Shown here piece after piece: positions 35,376 through 43,426 of a stretch of DNA of 64,000 nucleotides. Made by a program: the position numbers and the translations under genes. This stretch comes from an uncultured Eubacteriales bacterium. GTDB taxonomy: Bacteria; Bacillota; Clostridia; Christensenellales; UBA1242. Location: positions 1 to 64,000 of the forward strand of contig CARNVA010000009.1 in the NCBI GenBank assembly GCA_949031345.1, written 5' to 3'. Every line of letters begins with the position of its first letter. Within the stretch, counting starts at the first letter, position 1. The notes under the pieces are model-generated. The model saw nothing but the letters and a program-made list of their open reading frames with translations. It ran no database searches and was not told the DNA's origin.

Positions 35376-36455
35376 ATGAACGATATTTTGGCATCAAACA
35401 GAAAGAAACGAATTGTGCTTACAGGAGGTGGAACAGCTGGTCATGTCTACCCTGCACTTGCCGTCAAAGAGAAACTTGAAAAAGATTATGACATTCATTA
35501 CATAGGCGGAAGCGGAATGGAAAAAGACATTGTCAAAAATGAAAGAGACATCACCTATCATGAAATTGACGCTGTCAAACTTGCAAGAAAACTCACCCTT
35601 AAAAACCTTGCAATTCCCTTTAAACTTTTTACTTCAATTCGCACTGCTAAAAAGATTTTAAAGACTATAAAACCAAATGTGATATTTTCTAAAGGTGGCT
35701 TTGTTGCTTTACCTGTCGTAATAGCTGGCAAAAAACTGGGTATTCCAATCGTCAGTCATGAAAGCGATTTATCAATGGGGCTTGCAAACAAGATTATTCT
35801 TCACTATTGCGACTATATGTGCACAGCCTTTGAAGAGACTGCCAAAGGTGGTGATAAGTTTATTTTTACTGGCCAACCAATAAGAAATAAGGTGCTGAGT
35901 GGAAACAAATATAACCTTCCATTCCTGCCAAAACTTGACAAAAGCAAGCCAAATCTCTTAGTTGTTGGCGGCTCAAGCGGAGCTAAGTTTTTAAATGAAA
36001 AAGTTGAAGAAAACCTTGACGAGCTTGTAAAACGCTTTAATGTAATTCACATCACTGGAAAAGGAAAGAATGATGAAAAGGCTCAGCGAATAAATGGTTA
36101 TGTCCAAGTGGACTATGCTGAAAATATGGGTGACTATTTGGCACTTGCTGACATTGTTTTATCAAGAGCTGGCTCTGGTGCGATAAATGAGTTTTTATCA
36201 CTTGCAAAACCAATGTTTCTTATCCCCCTTTCAAAAAGCTGTTCAAGAGGCGACCAAATAGAAAATGCAAAACTTTTCACAAAACTTGGATACTCTCAGA
36301 TGCTTGAAGAAGAAGATTACAGTCAAACAAAGTTTTTAGAAAAACTTGATAATTTAGTCAAAAACGACAAAATTTTCAAGGAAAACATGAAAAAAGCGGC
36401 ACAAAACAACGCTTGCGACCAAATAATAACAATAATAAAAAAAATAGAGAAATAA
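35376..36455 (+). CDS. murG: MurG, lipid II synthase (UDP-GlcNAc transferase)
   Basis: 359-residue GT28 enzyme that adds GlcNAc to lipid I on the inner membrane face in peptidoglycan synthesis. The N-terminal G loop is GGGTAGHVYPALA, the second is VVGGSSGAKFLNE, and the donor-binding SRAGSGAINEFLSL and GDQIENAKL segments are present. RBS GAGG. It stands alone, outside any mur/fts cluster, as often in Clostridia. Confidence 0.95.
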   Translation: MNDILASNRKKRIVLTGGGTAGHVYPALAVKEKLEKDYDIHYIGGSGMEKDIVKNERDITYHEIDAVKLARKLTLKNLAIPFKLFTSIRTAKKILKTIKPNVIFSKGGFVALPVVIAGKKLGIPIVSHESDLSMGLANKIILHYCDYMCTAFEETAKGGDKFIFTGQPIRNKVLSGNKYNLPFLPKLDKSKPNLLVVGGSSGAKFLNEKVEENLDELVKRFNVIHITGKGKNDEKAQRINGYVQVDYAENMGDYLALADIVLSRAGSGAINEFLSLAKPMFLIPLSKSCSRGDQIENAKLFTKLGYSQMLEEEDYSQTKFLEKLDNLVKNDKIFKENMKKAAQNNACDQIITIIKKIEK

Positions 36456-36471
36456 TCATCTCTATTTTTTT
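36437..36471 (+). terminator. murG terminator
   Basis: Stem AAATAGAGA / TCTCTATTT followed by T run; the first arm overlaps the last codons of murG. Confidence 0.75.
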
Positions 36472-36586
36472 ATCCATTATAACTGTTATTTATTTTTATA
36501 GCATTCTTAAAGAAAAAAGAATGCGAAAAACCTTGTTTTGCAATACAATTCGACCACTTTCAAACTAAAATTAAATTAAAAAATCA

Positions 36587-36623
36587 AAAAAAGACATTTA
36601 TTTTCTCGATAAATGTCTTTTTG
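36587..36623 (-). terminator. terminator after the subtilase gene
   Basis: Stem AAAAAGACATTTA / TAAATGTCTTTTT, T run on the minus strand. Confidence 0.85.
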
Positions 36624-36626
36624 TTT

Positions 36627-37784
36627 TTAAAATCTATTTCTATTTTTTATATTGTTTAAATTTGGATAGCCAAAGCCTTCTAAATTGCGATTGAAGGTAA
36701 TCGGTTTGCAGGAAGAGAGCAATATTCTCTTTATTTCCATTGGGGTTATTTTTGGATTTTGTTCTATCAAAAGAGCGCATAGTCCTGCAATCATTGGCGT
36801 CGCAACAGAGGTGCCACTGAGTTTGCAATAGCTGTTTTTAAGGCCACATGAAAGGATATCAACTGATGGTGCAACAAGGTCTGGTTTAAAGCGTTGGAAT
36901 GCTGGCCCACGAGAAGAAAACTCGGCAATCTCGAAAAAGTTTTCATTAACCTCCTCTTCTTCCAAACGATTATCGTTGAAGCCGCCCACTGTGATAATCT
37001 GATTTGAAACGCCAGGGCTTTTGATAGTCTGAAATTCAGGGCCGCTGTTTCCTGCTGCTGCGACAACAATCACACCAGCTCTCCAAAGAGCTTCTGCGCC
37101 AAGCATGATTGGGTCGTTAAAACCAAGCGGCTCACTTCCAAAGCTCATGCAGACCACCTTGATATCATATTGATGATGGTTGTTGTAGACCCACTCCATA
37201 GCGTCCAAAATTTTATCAGCAGACGCCTCACCATGTTTGTTGAGAGCTTTGAGAGAAACTATATTTGCCTTTGGTGCTATACCAGAATTTCTGCCGCATG
37301 AAAGGGCTCCATTGCCAGAGCATACTCCTGCAACAAAGGTGCCATGTCCATTGTCATCATAACAGTTTTCTCTTTCATTTACAAAGTCTTTAAATTCAAT
37401 AATTCTGTTTCCACCCAGACAAAAATCGCAATGTTTTTCTATGCCAGTGTCGATAAAAGCAATGGTCACTCCACTGCCGCTGAGGTTTTGTTCTTCCACT
37501 CCCATTATCTTTTTCGCAACATGCATAAGCGTTAAAGCTTTGCTCACTGACGAAACAAATTTGACTTGCGACATATTTGAAAGCTGTTCAAGTTGATGAC
37601 GGTCAGCCAAAACACGAAAAGAATTTATGAATAAATATTCATTTAAAATCTTAATATTTTTATGTATCATGCTGTTTTTTGTCCGCTGATAGTCATAAGA
37701 ACGGACAATACATTCCCACTTTTTTCCTTCTTCCAAACTTAAAGCAAGTGACAAAAGTGCTTTATCTATCTTGTTGAAATTCAT
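36627..37784 (-). CDS. S8 (subtilisin-like) serine protease without signal peptide
   Basis: 385 residues. Catalytic Asp in IAFIDTGIEKH, His in DNGHGTFVAG, oxyanion Asn in AAAGNSGP, Ser in LSGTSVATPMIAG. The 95-residue N-terminal part may be an I9-like pro-domain (EYLFINSFRVLADRHQLEQL). No signal peptide or membrane helix is seen, so it probably works inside the cell or leaves by another route, like AprX/ISP-type subtilases. Its ATG overlaps the stop of an upstream 88-residue gene, so the two are coupled. Confidence 0.9.
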   Translation of the reverse strand: MNFNKIDKALLSLALSLEEGKKWECIVRSYDYQRTKNSMIHKNIKILNEYLFINSFRVLADRHQLEQLSNMSQVKFVSSVSKALTLMHVAKKIMGVEEQNLSGSGVTIAFIDTGIEKHCDFCLGGNRIIEFKDFVNERENCYDDNGHGTFVAGVCSGNGALSCGRNSGIAPKANIVSLKALNKHGEASADKILDAMEWVYNNHHQYDIKVVCMSFGSEPLGFNDPIMLGAEALWRAGVIVVAAAGNSGPEFQTIKSPGVSNQIITVGGFNDNRLEEEEVNENFFEIAEFSSRGPAFQRFKPDLVAPSVDILSCGLKNSYCKLSGTSVATPMIAGLCALLIEQNPKITPMEIKRILLSSCKPITFNRNLEGFGYPNLNNIKNRNRF

Positions 37785-38047
37785 CTTAAGCTTTCTAAAA
37801 TCCTTTTTATATTGTTATATTCATTTTCACTGAGACTGCCTCTCATGCTTTCCACCATATTTGACAGTGCATTAAAGTCAAAGGTGCCAGAAGCCTTTTG
37901 GCGAGCGACCTCTTGAAACAAGCTTGACTGAAGTTGAGACTGATTCATATTTTTGTAAGTCTCATATTTTTCGCGAAGCTGCTGCTCCTGAGTTTGATTG
38001 TTTCTCTGCCCTTCAGCTGCGGGCTGAAACTGCGATAATCTTCCCAT
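37781..38047 (-). CDS. small Q/N-rich helical protein, partner of the subtilase
   Basis: 88 residues, not recognized as a named family. The N-terminus is Gln/Asn-rich (QTQEQQL, NQSQLQ); the C-terminal half forms two short helices (DFNALSNMVESM, SENEYNNIKRILESL). It is translated first and overlaps the subtilase by 4 bp. It could be a chaperone or substrate of the protease. It is divergent from the Q/N-rich gene at 38142. Confidence 0.75.
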   Translation of the reverse strand: MGRLSQFQPAAEGQRNNQTQEQQLREKYETYKNMNQSQLQSSLFQEVARQKASGTFDFNALSNMVESMRGSLSENEYNNIKRILESLR

Positions 38048-38141
38048 TATTTTTCTCCTTCAATTCAATATATGAAATGATAAAAGAAAAATACACAGCT
38101 TTTTTTGTAAACATTATCTAATTAAAAGAATATAAATTTAT

Positions 38142-38717
38142 ATGAATTCATCTTTATTTGAAATGTTAAAACTCTTCAGTGGCATAGGACAAAACCCGTT
38201 TGCACAGTTTTTTTCTCAGCCACAACAAAATTTTTCAAATGCCAACAATTACAATCAAAGCACAAATGGGTATGGATATCAGAATGGCTATTACAGCCAA
38301 AATAACGGCTATTACAATCAAGCCTCGCAAAATTCAAACAATAATCAATACAACCAAAATGCACAAAATAACGCCTTTAATCAAAATAGGAATTATTCAT
38401 ATTATCCAAATGAAGCGTTTCAGCAACAAACCACACAACATAATTTTTACAATCAAGACCAGAATAATCAAAGTTTTCAAAATAATCAAAATGGTCAAAA
38501 CTTTCAAAATAATCCGGCATTTGGTTTCAATCAAAATCCCAACCCATTTGGCTTTCAAGACAACAATATAATGCCCTTTTTAATGTCCATGCTTTCAAAG
38601 GGTGGAAATCCTCTTTCTGAAATATTTTCGCAAGCAAAAAGCAATTCTACGCAAGGGCCAGCTCAAGACCAAACTGAAATGCAAGAAGCAACCCCAGATG
38701 ATGAAATACTTTTATAA
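38142..38717 (+). CDS. Asn/Gln-rich prion-like low-complexity protein
   Basis: 191 residues. A short hydrophobic start (SSLFEMLKLFSGIG) is followed by about 110 residues made mainly of Asn, Gln, Tyr, Phe and Ser with no Lys and almost no charge, then IMPFLMSMLSKGGNPLSEIF and an acidic tail (DDEILL). No known domain. Composition resembles prion-like, aggregation- or condensate-forming segments. The reading frame is clearly coding, with a terminator immediately after. It is divergent from the small Q/N-rich protein and subtilase pair. Confidence 0.75.
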   Translation: MNSSLFEMLKLFSGIGQNPFAQFFSQPQQNFSNANNYNQSTNGYGYQNGYYSQNNGYYNQASQNSNNNQYNQNAQNNAFNQNRNYSYYPNEAFQQQTTQHNFYNQDQNNQSFQNNQNGQNFQNNPAFGFNQNPNPFGFQDNNIMPFLMSMLSKGGNPLSEIFSQAKSNSTQGPAQDQTEMQEATPDDEILL

Positions 38718-38720
38718 AAC

Positions 38721-38753
38721 AAAAAAGTTGTGCCTTTATTACACAACTTTTTC
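38721..38753. terminator. bidirectional terminator
   Basis: Stem AAAAGTTGTG / CACAACTTTT with T runs on both strands between convergent genes. Confidence 0.85.
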
Positions 38754-38784
38754 TTTTTTTGTTAATATTTAATTTAAAGCCTTT

Positions 38785-39438
38785 TTAATCATCCAAGCTT
38801 TTGACAATTGAGCCATATTTAAAATAGAGTTTTCTCTTGCAAAGCATGTCCGCAATATTTTCTTTTGTTGTCGCCACAATAAGCGTTGTCTTTTTGCTTG
38901 TAAGCTCTTTAATAAGTCTCATAACAACTTCAAAAGTAGTTTCGCTAAGCTTATCAAAAATATTGTCAACCATCAGCAAATCAAGCTCACGGAAAGACAG
39001 TCTGATAAGTGAAAGCACATATTTTTCTTCAAGTGACAAATCTTTTATCTTTGTATCTTTGATTTTTTCAAGCGAATAGGTAATGATTGCATTATTGATT
39101 TTGCTTTCAATTTCATTATCACTATAACCCCAGCCCTTCAAAATATATTTAAAGTTTTCATAAACCGTCTTTTTTTCAATAAAAACTGGTGAAGCTGGCA
39201 CATATCCTGCGCTTAAATCGGTTTTATAGTCAAGTTTTTCAAGTGGAATATCTTTGATAAAAACTTCGCCTTTTGTCAGTTTCTCAAGTTTTGAAAAAAT
39301 ACGAAGAAGACTGGTTTTTCCACTTTCATCCTCTCCAACAAAAGCAACTCTTTCATTATCAGCAATTTCCATATTGATATTGTAAAGTGCGTAAAATTCT
39401 CTAGTATATCTCAAATATAAATTCTTTACTCTCAGCAT
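38785..39438 (-). CDS. ABC-type ATPase domain with degenerate catalytic motifs
   Basis: 217 residues with the overall ABC fold. Walker A is GEDESGKTS. The signature LSGGQ is replaced by LSLEEKY, and Walker B reads LLMVDNIFD, with Asn where the catalytic Glu should be. The switch His is not obvious (VATTKEN). It probably binds ATP but hydrolyses it slowly or not at all. No permease or second ATPase gene adjoins it; a lipoprotein gene is just upstream. Partner unknown. Confidence 0.8.
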   Translation of the reverse strand: MLRVKNLYLRYTREFYALYNINMEIADNERVAFVGEDESGKTSLLRIFSKLEKLTKGEVFIKDIPLEKLDYKTDLSAGYVPASPVFIEKKTVYENFKYILKGWGYSDNEIESKINNAIITYSLEKIKDTKIKDLSLEEKYVLSLIRLSFRELDLLMVDNIFDKLSETTFEVVMRLIKELTSKKTTLIVATTKENIADMLCKRKLYFKYGSIVKSLDD

Positions 39439-39503
39439 TTAAGTCACATTCTCCACAATCATTTTACAATATTTAACAAAAAAATAAAAGCAAAAATATG
39501 CCT

Positions 39504-40013
39504 TTATTTGATTTTTAATGTAAAATTATCAGAAACTGCCTGACTTCCCACAAGAATTTCACCATTTTCTTGACTGTTTTGCTCAATTTCGCCTACAACA
39601 ACTCGGAAGGTCACCCTTATATCACCACTATAATTAAAGAGATAGGTTTTATTCAAAGCGTCCTCATACTTTTCAAACTTGTCTCCCTTTTCATTATTTT
39701 CATCAGCTTCATTGAAGATATGAGTAAGCGAATACCACTCGTCATAGTCTTGAATTTCATATTCAAACTTTTCTTCATTCTCTTTGCCAATCTTGATTGT
39801 ACCCATTTTGCTGAATTTAATTTGAATATCAGTACCCTTTCCTTCCAGTCGCTTATCTTCAGCATAACATACCTTTACACCAAAGTTTTTGCTTCCTGCA
39901 GCAGTAATTTCACTTATATAAGCTGTGCGAATTTGAGTGGCTTTTTCGCAGCCCAGCATAGTGCCACATACAATAAGCCCAATTATTAAAACGCAAATCA
40001 AACCTTTTTTCAT
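39504..40013 (-). CDS. lipoprotein of unknown function
   Basis: 169 residues with an N-terminal lipoprotein signal: basic KK, hydrophobic core, lipobox TMLGC with Cys22. The mature part is beta-rich and acidic (FGVKVCYAED, GDIRVTFRVVVGE), possibly Ig-like, and would sit on the outer membrane face. It precedes the degenerate ABC ATPase by 65 bp. I do not recognize the family. Confidence 0.8.
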   Translation of the reverse strand: MKKGLICVLIIGLIVCGTMLGCEKATQIRTAYISEITAAGSKNFGVKVCYAEDKRLEGKGTDIQIKFSKMGTIKIGKENEEKFEYEIQDYDEWYSLTHIFNEADENNEKGDKFEKYEDALNKTYLFNYSGDIRVTFRVVVGEIEQNSQENGEILVGSQAVSDNFTLKIK

Positions 40014-40074
40014 AAATTCTCCTAAAAATTTAAATTATCAAATTTATTATGGACAAATAAAAGTTGTTTTAAAC

Positions 40075-40124
40075 AAAAAAAAGGAGTATAAACCGCTTAT
40101 GCTTTTCGTTTATACTCTTTTTTA
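40075..40124 (-). terminator. terminator after yraN
   Basis: Ten-bp stem GAGTATAAAC / GTTTATACTC flanked by A and T runs. Confidence 0.85.
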
Positions 40125-40179
40125 ATATTCAGTTTTTACCATTTATTATAGAATGTCTATAATATTCAAGCAATGCATT

Positions 40180-40530
40180 CTAAAAGGCGTTTTCAATATG
40201 ATTTAAATAATCTTCTCCTAAAATTTCAATTACATCAAACCTCACTTGAGAATGTTGCAAAGCGTTTTGAAGCAGATAAAGTGAAGCTGTATTTTTTATT
40301 TTAAACTGCTTCTGTTCGTTTACTGCCTCACTTGGTCTGCCAAAAGCAAGAGTCTCGCGTTGCTTAACTTCAACAAATATGATCATCTTTTTAAAAGAAG
40401 CAATAATATCAATCTCACCCATTCTATTTTTATAGTTTTCAGCCAAAATTTTATATTTTTTCTTCTTTAAAAATTCACGCGCCTTAGTCTCGCCCTTTAA
40501 GCCACCTACCTTGTTCAGCTGTTTTCTCAT
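40180..40530 (-). CDS. yraN: YraN/UPF0102-family nuclease-like protein
   Basis: 116 residues of the UPF0102 family, with a Holliday-junction-resolvase-like endonuclease core: GETKAREFL, GEIDIIA and VEVKQR (the E-xD-ExK catalytic pattern). Function is not settled. It follows rbgA by 18 bp, a linkage common in Bacillota. Confidence 0.93.
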   Translation of the reverse strand: MRKQLNKVGGLKGETKAREFLKKKKYKILAENYKNRMGEIDIIASFKKMIIFVEVKQRETLAFGRPSEAVNEQKQFKIKNTASLYLLQNALQHSQVRFDVIEILGEDYLNHIENAF

Positions 40531-40548
40531 AAACTCAACCTCTTCTTT

Positions 40549-41364
40549 TTAATCAAGGGTAATCTTTCCAATTCTTCCCTTTCTAAAATCATCAATCACA
40601 GCACAAGCAGCCCTATCTATGTCCAACTCGCCTCCGCTTATGATAAATGAACGAGAAGCGGCGATTTCTTCTAACGACCGGCCATCGCCATATCGATTTT
40701 GAAGATGTTTTGGATATTTCTTTTCAAGCATTGCAATAAGCTCGAGCGCAAGCTCCAAATTGTCAGCGACCACCTCATCTTTAATGCTTCCAATAAAGAA
40801 AAGTTTCTTTGCAACATCTTGATTTTCAAGGTTTGGATAAAGAGTGCCTGGGGTATCACAAAGCTCAATATTATCCCCAATCGACACCCACTGAGTTTGT
40901 TTTGTCACGCCAGCGCGGTTGCCGGTCACAGCCTTTGCCTTTCCACACAAGCTGTTTACCAGTGTGCTTTTCCCCGAGTTTGGCACGCCAACCACTATTG
41001 AACGAATTACCGCTCTAAGCCCCTTATTTTTCATTTTGTCAATTTTTGCTTTAGTCAGATTGATAAGCTTTTGCCTTATAAGTTTGACTGAGCTTGCATT
41101 TGTTCCATTAAGCAGGCAATAATCTGAATTTGCACACTTATACTTTTGTGCAAGCGTTCTAACTCTCCCTTCATCAGCAAGGTCAATTTTGTTGAACACA
41201 TAAAGCACAGGTTTGTCTTGAGTGAGCTTTGATAAACTTGGATTTATTGAAGAAATAGGCGCACGACTATCGAGCACATAAATTACAACATCAATATTTT
41301 TAAGTTTCTCTCTTATCTCCGCCATGGTCTTCTTCATGTGACCAGGAAACCAATTTATCTTCAT
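40549..41364 (-). CDS. rbgA: RbgA (YlqF), 50S ribosome-assembly GTPase
   Basis: 271-residue circularly permuted GTPase needed for late 50S assembly in Gram-positives. Motifs come in permuted order: G4 NKIDLAD first, then G1 GVPNSGKST, then G3 DTPG; G5-like ... near ALLNG. The N-terminal WFPGHMKKT is the RbgA signature. The C-terminal helical domain contacts 23S rRNA. Its neighbour in Bacillus, rplS, is not next to it here. Confidence 0.96.
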   Translation of the reverse strand: MKINWFPGHMKKTMAEIREKLKNIDVVIYVLDSRAPISSINPSLSKLTQDKPVLYVFNKIDLADEGRVRTLAQKYKCANSDYCLLNGTNASSVKLIRQKLINLTKAKIDKMKNKGLRAVIRSIVVGVPNSGKSTLVNSLCGKAKAVTGNRAGVTKQTQWVSIGDNIELCDTPGTLYPNLENQDVAKKLFFIGSIKDEVVADNLELALELIAMLEKKYPKHLQNRYGDGRSLEEIAASRSFIISGGELDIDRAACAVIDDFRKGRIGKITLD

Positions 41365-41530
41365 AACTACTCCAAATTTATTAAATTCTTCATATTTTTT
41401 AAGTTTTTTTAATATTTTAAAGGTTTTTTCATGTTTTTTAAAGGTTTTTTAATTTTTTTATGATATTATTAAAAAATTTTAATTAAAATACAAACCTTTC
41501 ATAATATTTATTTTTCTGATTATATTTATT

Positions 41531-42211
41531 TTACTTGGTTAAATTTTCTCTGTCAAGCAAGTCTGGTCTTATAGCTTTCGTTCTTTTTAAAGCCTCATTT
41601 TTTCGCCATAAGGCAATCTCTTGATGATTTCCAGATATAAGAACGCTTGGCACTTCCATCCCTTCAAAAACCTGTGGTCGAGTATATTGTGGATATTCAA
41701 GTCCGCCGCATGAAAAACTTTCTTCATCAAGACTCTCTCTTGTTATCACACCTTCAATAAAGCGTGATAGGCAATCGACAATCACCATTGTTGGAAGCTC
41801 ACCGCCTGTAAGCACATAATCTCCTATAGAGATTTCTTCTGGCTTTAACAGGTCAATTACTCTTTGGTCAATTCCTTCATAATGCCCACAGATAAAAATG
41901 AGATGCTCTTGTTTTGAAAGTTCCTTTGCCTTCTCAGCAGTAAGCACTTTCCCGCTTGGGCTTGGAAAAACAATGTGCGAATTTTCTTTTTGCACGCTTT
42001 TTACAGCATCAAAAATGGGCTGAACAGTCATCAGCATACCTGCGCCACCGCCAAAAGGATAGTCATCACACTTTTTATGTTTATCTTTTGAAAACTGTCT
42101 GATATCAATAAGGTTGATTACAAGATTTCCACTTTCTTGAGCCCTTTTTAAAATACTTGAATTAAGATAACTGAAACTTTCTGGAAAAAGCGTGAGAATG
42201 TCGATAATCAT
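41531..42211 (-). CDS. trmD: tRNA (guanine-37-N1) methyltransferase
   Basis: 226-residue SPOUT methyltransferase that prevents frameshifting by m1G37. The SAM knot shows GHYEGIDQRV and IGDYVLTGGELP; YPFGGGAGM is the tRNA-binding N-terminus. ATG overlaps the rimM stop (ATGA). The rplS gene that usually follows is missing at this site. Confidence 0.96.
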   Translation of the reverse strand: MIIDILTLFPESFSYLNSSILKRAQESGNLVINLIDIRQFSKDKHKKCDDYPFGGGAGMLMTVQPIFDAVKSVQKENSHIVFPSPSGKVLTAEKAKELSKQEHLIFICGHYEGIDQRVIDLLKPEEISIGDYVLTGGELPTMVIVDCLSRFIEGVITRESLDEESFSCGGLEYPQYTRPQVFEGMEVPSVLISGNHQEIALWRKNEALKRTKAIRPDLLDRENLTK

Positions 42212-42693
42212 ATCATAACCTCTAAAAGTTTTTCACTGTTTACAACAAGTTTGCCGTTTTCAGCCATAAATACTTCATCAATGTATGGCACTTCCACCTG
42301 CCTGCCCTCTTTTTCAATCACGACAATATCGCTCGCACCATAATTTAAAATGTCAATAATCTGCCCTACTAGATTACCTTTTTCATCATAAAGCACCATG
42401 CCAATAAGGTCATCCACCAAAAAGTCATCTTCATCTTTGACCTCTTCAAGCAGGCTTTTTTCAACTAAAATGCTTTGATTACGATAATTTTCTGCATCAT
42501 TTCTGTCAACAATTTCTGCAAATTTTATATACAAAAAGCCTTGTCTGAAAGAGATATGCTGCAAATGCATAACCTTATTTCCGACAAGACATTCTGTCAA
42601 AACATCAAAAATTTTAACCACATTTGTAAAAGGCTGGGCTTTCACCTCGCCCTTTATCCCTTGTGGTTTGACAATTTTCGCGATTTCAATCAC
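42208..42693 (-). CDS. rimM: 16S rRNA processing protein RimM
   Basis: 161 residues with a RimM beta-barrel (VKPQGIKGEVKAQPF) and PRC barrel (DDLIGMVLYDEKGNLVGQI, VEVPYIDEVF). It aids 30S head assembly with S19. GTG start overlapping the khpA stop (GTGA), with GGAG upstream. Confidence 0.94.
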   Translation of the reverse strand: MIEIAKIVKPQGIKGEVKAQPFTNVVKIFDVLTECLVGNKVMHLQHISFRQGFLYIKFAEIVDRNDAENYRNQSILVEKSLLEEVKDEDDFLVDDLIGMVLYDEKGNLVGQIIDILNYGASDIVVIEKEGRQVEVPYIDEVFMAENGKLVVNSEKLLEVMI

Positions 42694-42926
42694 TCATTAT
42701 CTCCAAATTTAACATAAACTTTTTTGTTTTCTCTTGAAGATACGGACTTTAGTATTGCCCTGATGCTTGAAGCAATTTTACCTTTTCGTCCGATAACTCG
42801 TCCCATATCGTCTTCTGCAACAGAAACATAAAGCACAAGCTCGTCATTTTCTTCAGCTTCACGCACTTGAACGCTGTCTTTATCTTTCACGAGGCATTTT
42901 ACGATATATTCAACTATTTCTTTCAT
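42690..42926 (-). CDS. khpA: KhpA, KH-domain RNA-binding protein
   Basis: 78-residue KH protein (YlqC). The RNA-binding GxxG loop is in VIGRKGKIASSIR. KhpA with KhpB controls cell division and elongation in Gram-positives. Between rpsP and rimM, as in Bacillus. Confidence 0.93.
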   Translation of the reverse strand: MKEIVEYIVKCLVKDKDSVQVREAEENDELVLYVSVAEDDMGRVIGRKGKIASSIRAILKSVSSRENKKVYVKFGDNE

Positions 42927-42935
42927 AAATCTCCT

Positions 42936-43184
42936 TTATTTTTCAATAACGCCACTTTTTACAAGAAGTTGTTTTGCTGTATCTGTAGGTGTTGCGCCAT
43001 TTGAGAGCCATTTTTTAGCTTTGTCACTGTCGATTTTGATTTCAGCTGGGTTTGTAAGAGGATTGTAAGTTCCGATAATATCGATAAACTTTCCATCTCT
43101 TGGAGCCCTTGAGTCAGCAACAATTACTCTATAGAAAGGTGCTTTTTTATCTCCCATTCTTGTAAGTCTGATTTTAACTGCCAT
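42936..43184 (-). CDS. rpsP: 30S ribosomal protein S16
   Basis: 82 residues: AVKIRLTRMGDKKAPFYRVIVADSR, FIDIIGTYNP, WLSNGATPTDT. Binds the 16S 5' domain. RBS AAGGAGG. Confidence 0.97.
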   Translation of the reverse strand: MAVKIRLTRMGDKKAPFYRVIVADSRAPRDGKFIDIIGTYNPLTNPAEIKIDSDKAKKWLSNGATPTDTAKQLLVKSGVIEK

Positions 43185-43362
43185 TTTTTCCTCCTTAAAA
43201 TATTTATATAAAATTACTAAATTTAATTAAAATTTGCTTAATTTATTGAAATTTTATTGTTTTTTTCGTGATTTTCAACATTTTCTATTGAATTAAGCAT
43301 GATTTATTAAATTTGTAATGTTATACCAAAGTTTTTTTTGCGAATATAAATTCACATATTTT

Positions 43363-43413
43363 TTGGGGCTATGCATATTTGTATCTGCATTTTTCGTCTG
43401 CTGACTGCCCCAA
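43363..43413 (-). ncRNA. candidate three-way-junction RNA between ffh and rpsP
   Basis: On the minus strand a 51-nt block closes with a 7-bp stem TTGGGGC / GCCCCAA. Inside are a mini-hairpin GTC(AGCA)GAC and a 5-bp hairpin ATGCA / TGCAT. It lies just after the ffh stop and 180 nt before rpsP, in otherwise plain AT-rich DNA, and is GC-rich for this genome. No T run follows, so it is not a terminator. It could be a leader element of rpsP, a processed stem or a small RNA. I cannot match it to a known riboswitch. Confidence 0.35.
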
Positions 43414-43426
43414 GTTTGCCTCTTAT

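Noticed and set aside
41380..41480. T-rich AGGTTTTTT-type repeats between trmD and rbgA as a CRISPR or regulatory repeat
   Set aside because: Low-complexity T runs with irregular spacing; no repeat-spacer structure.
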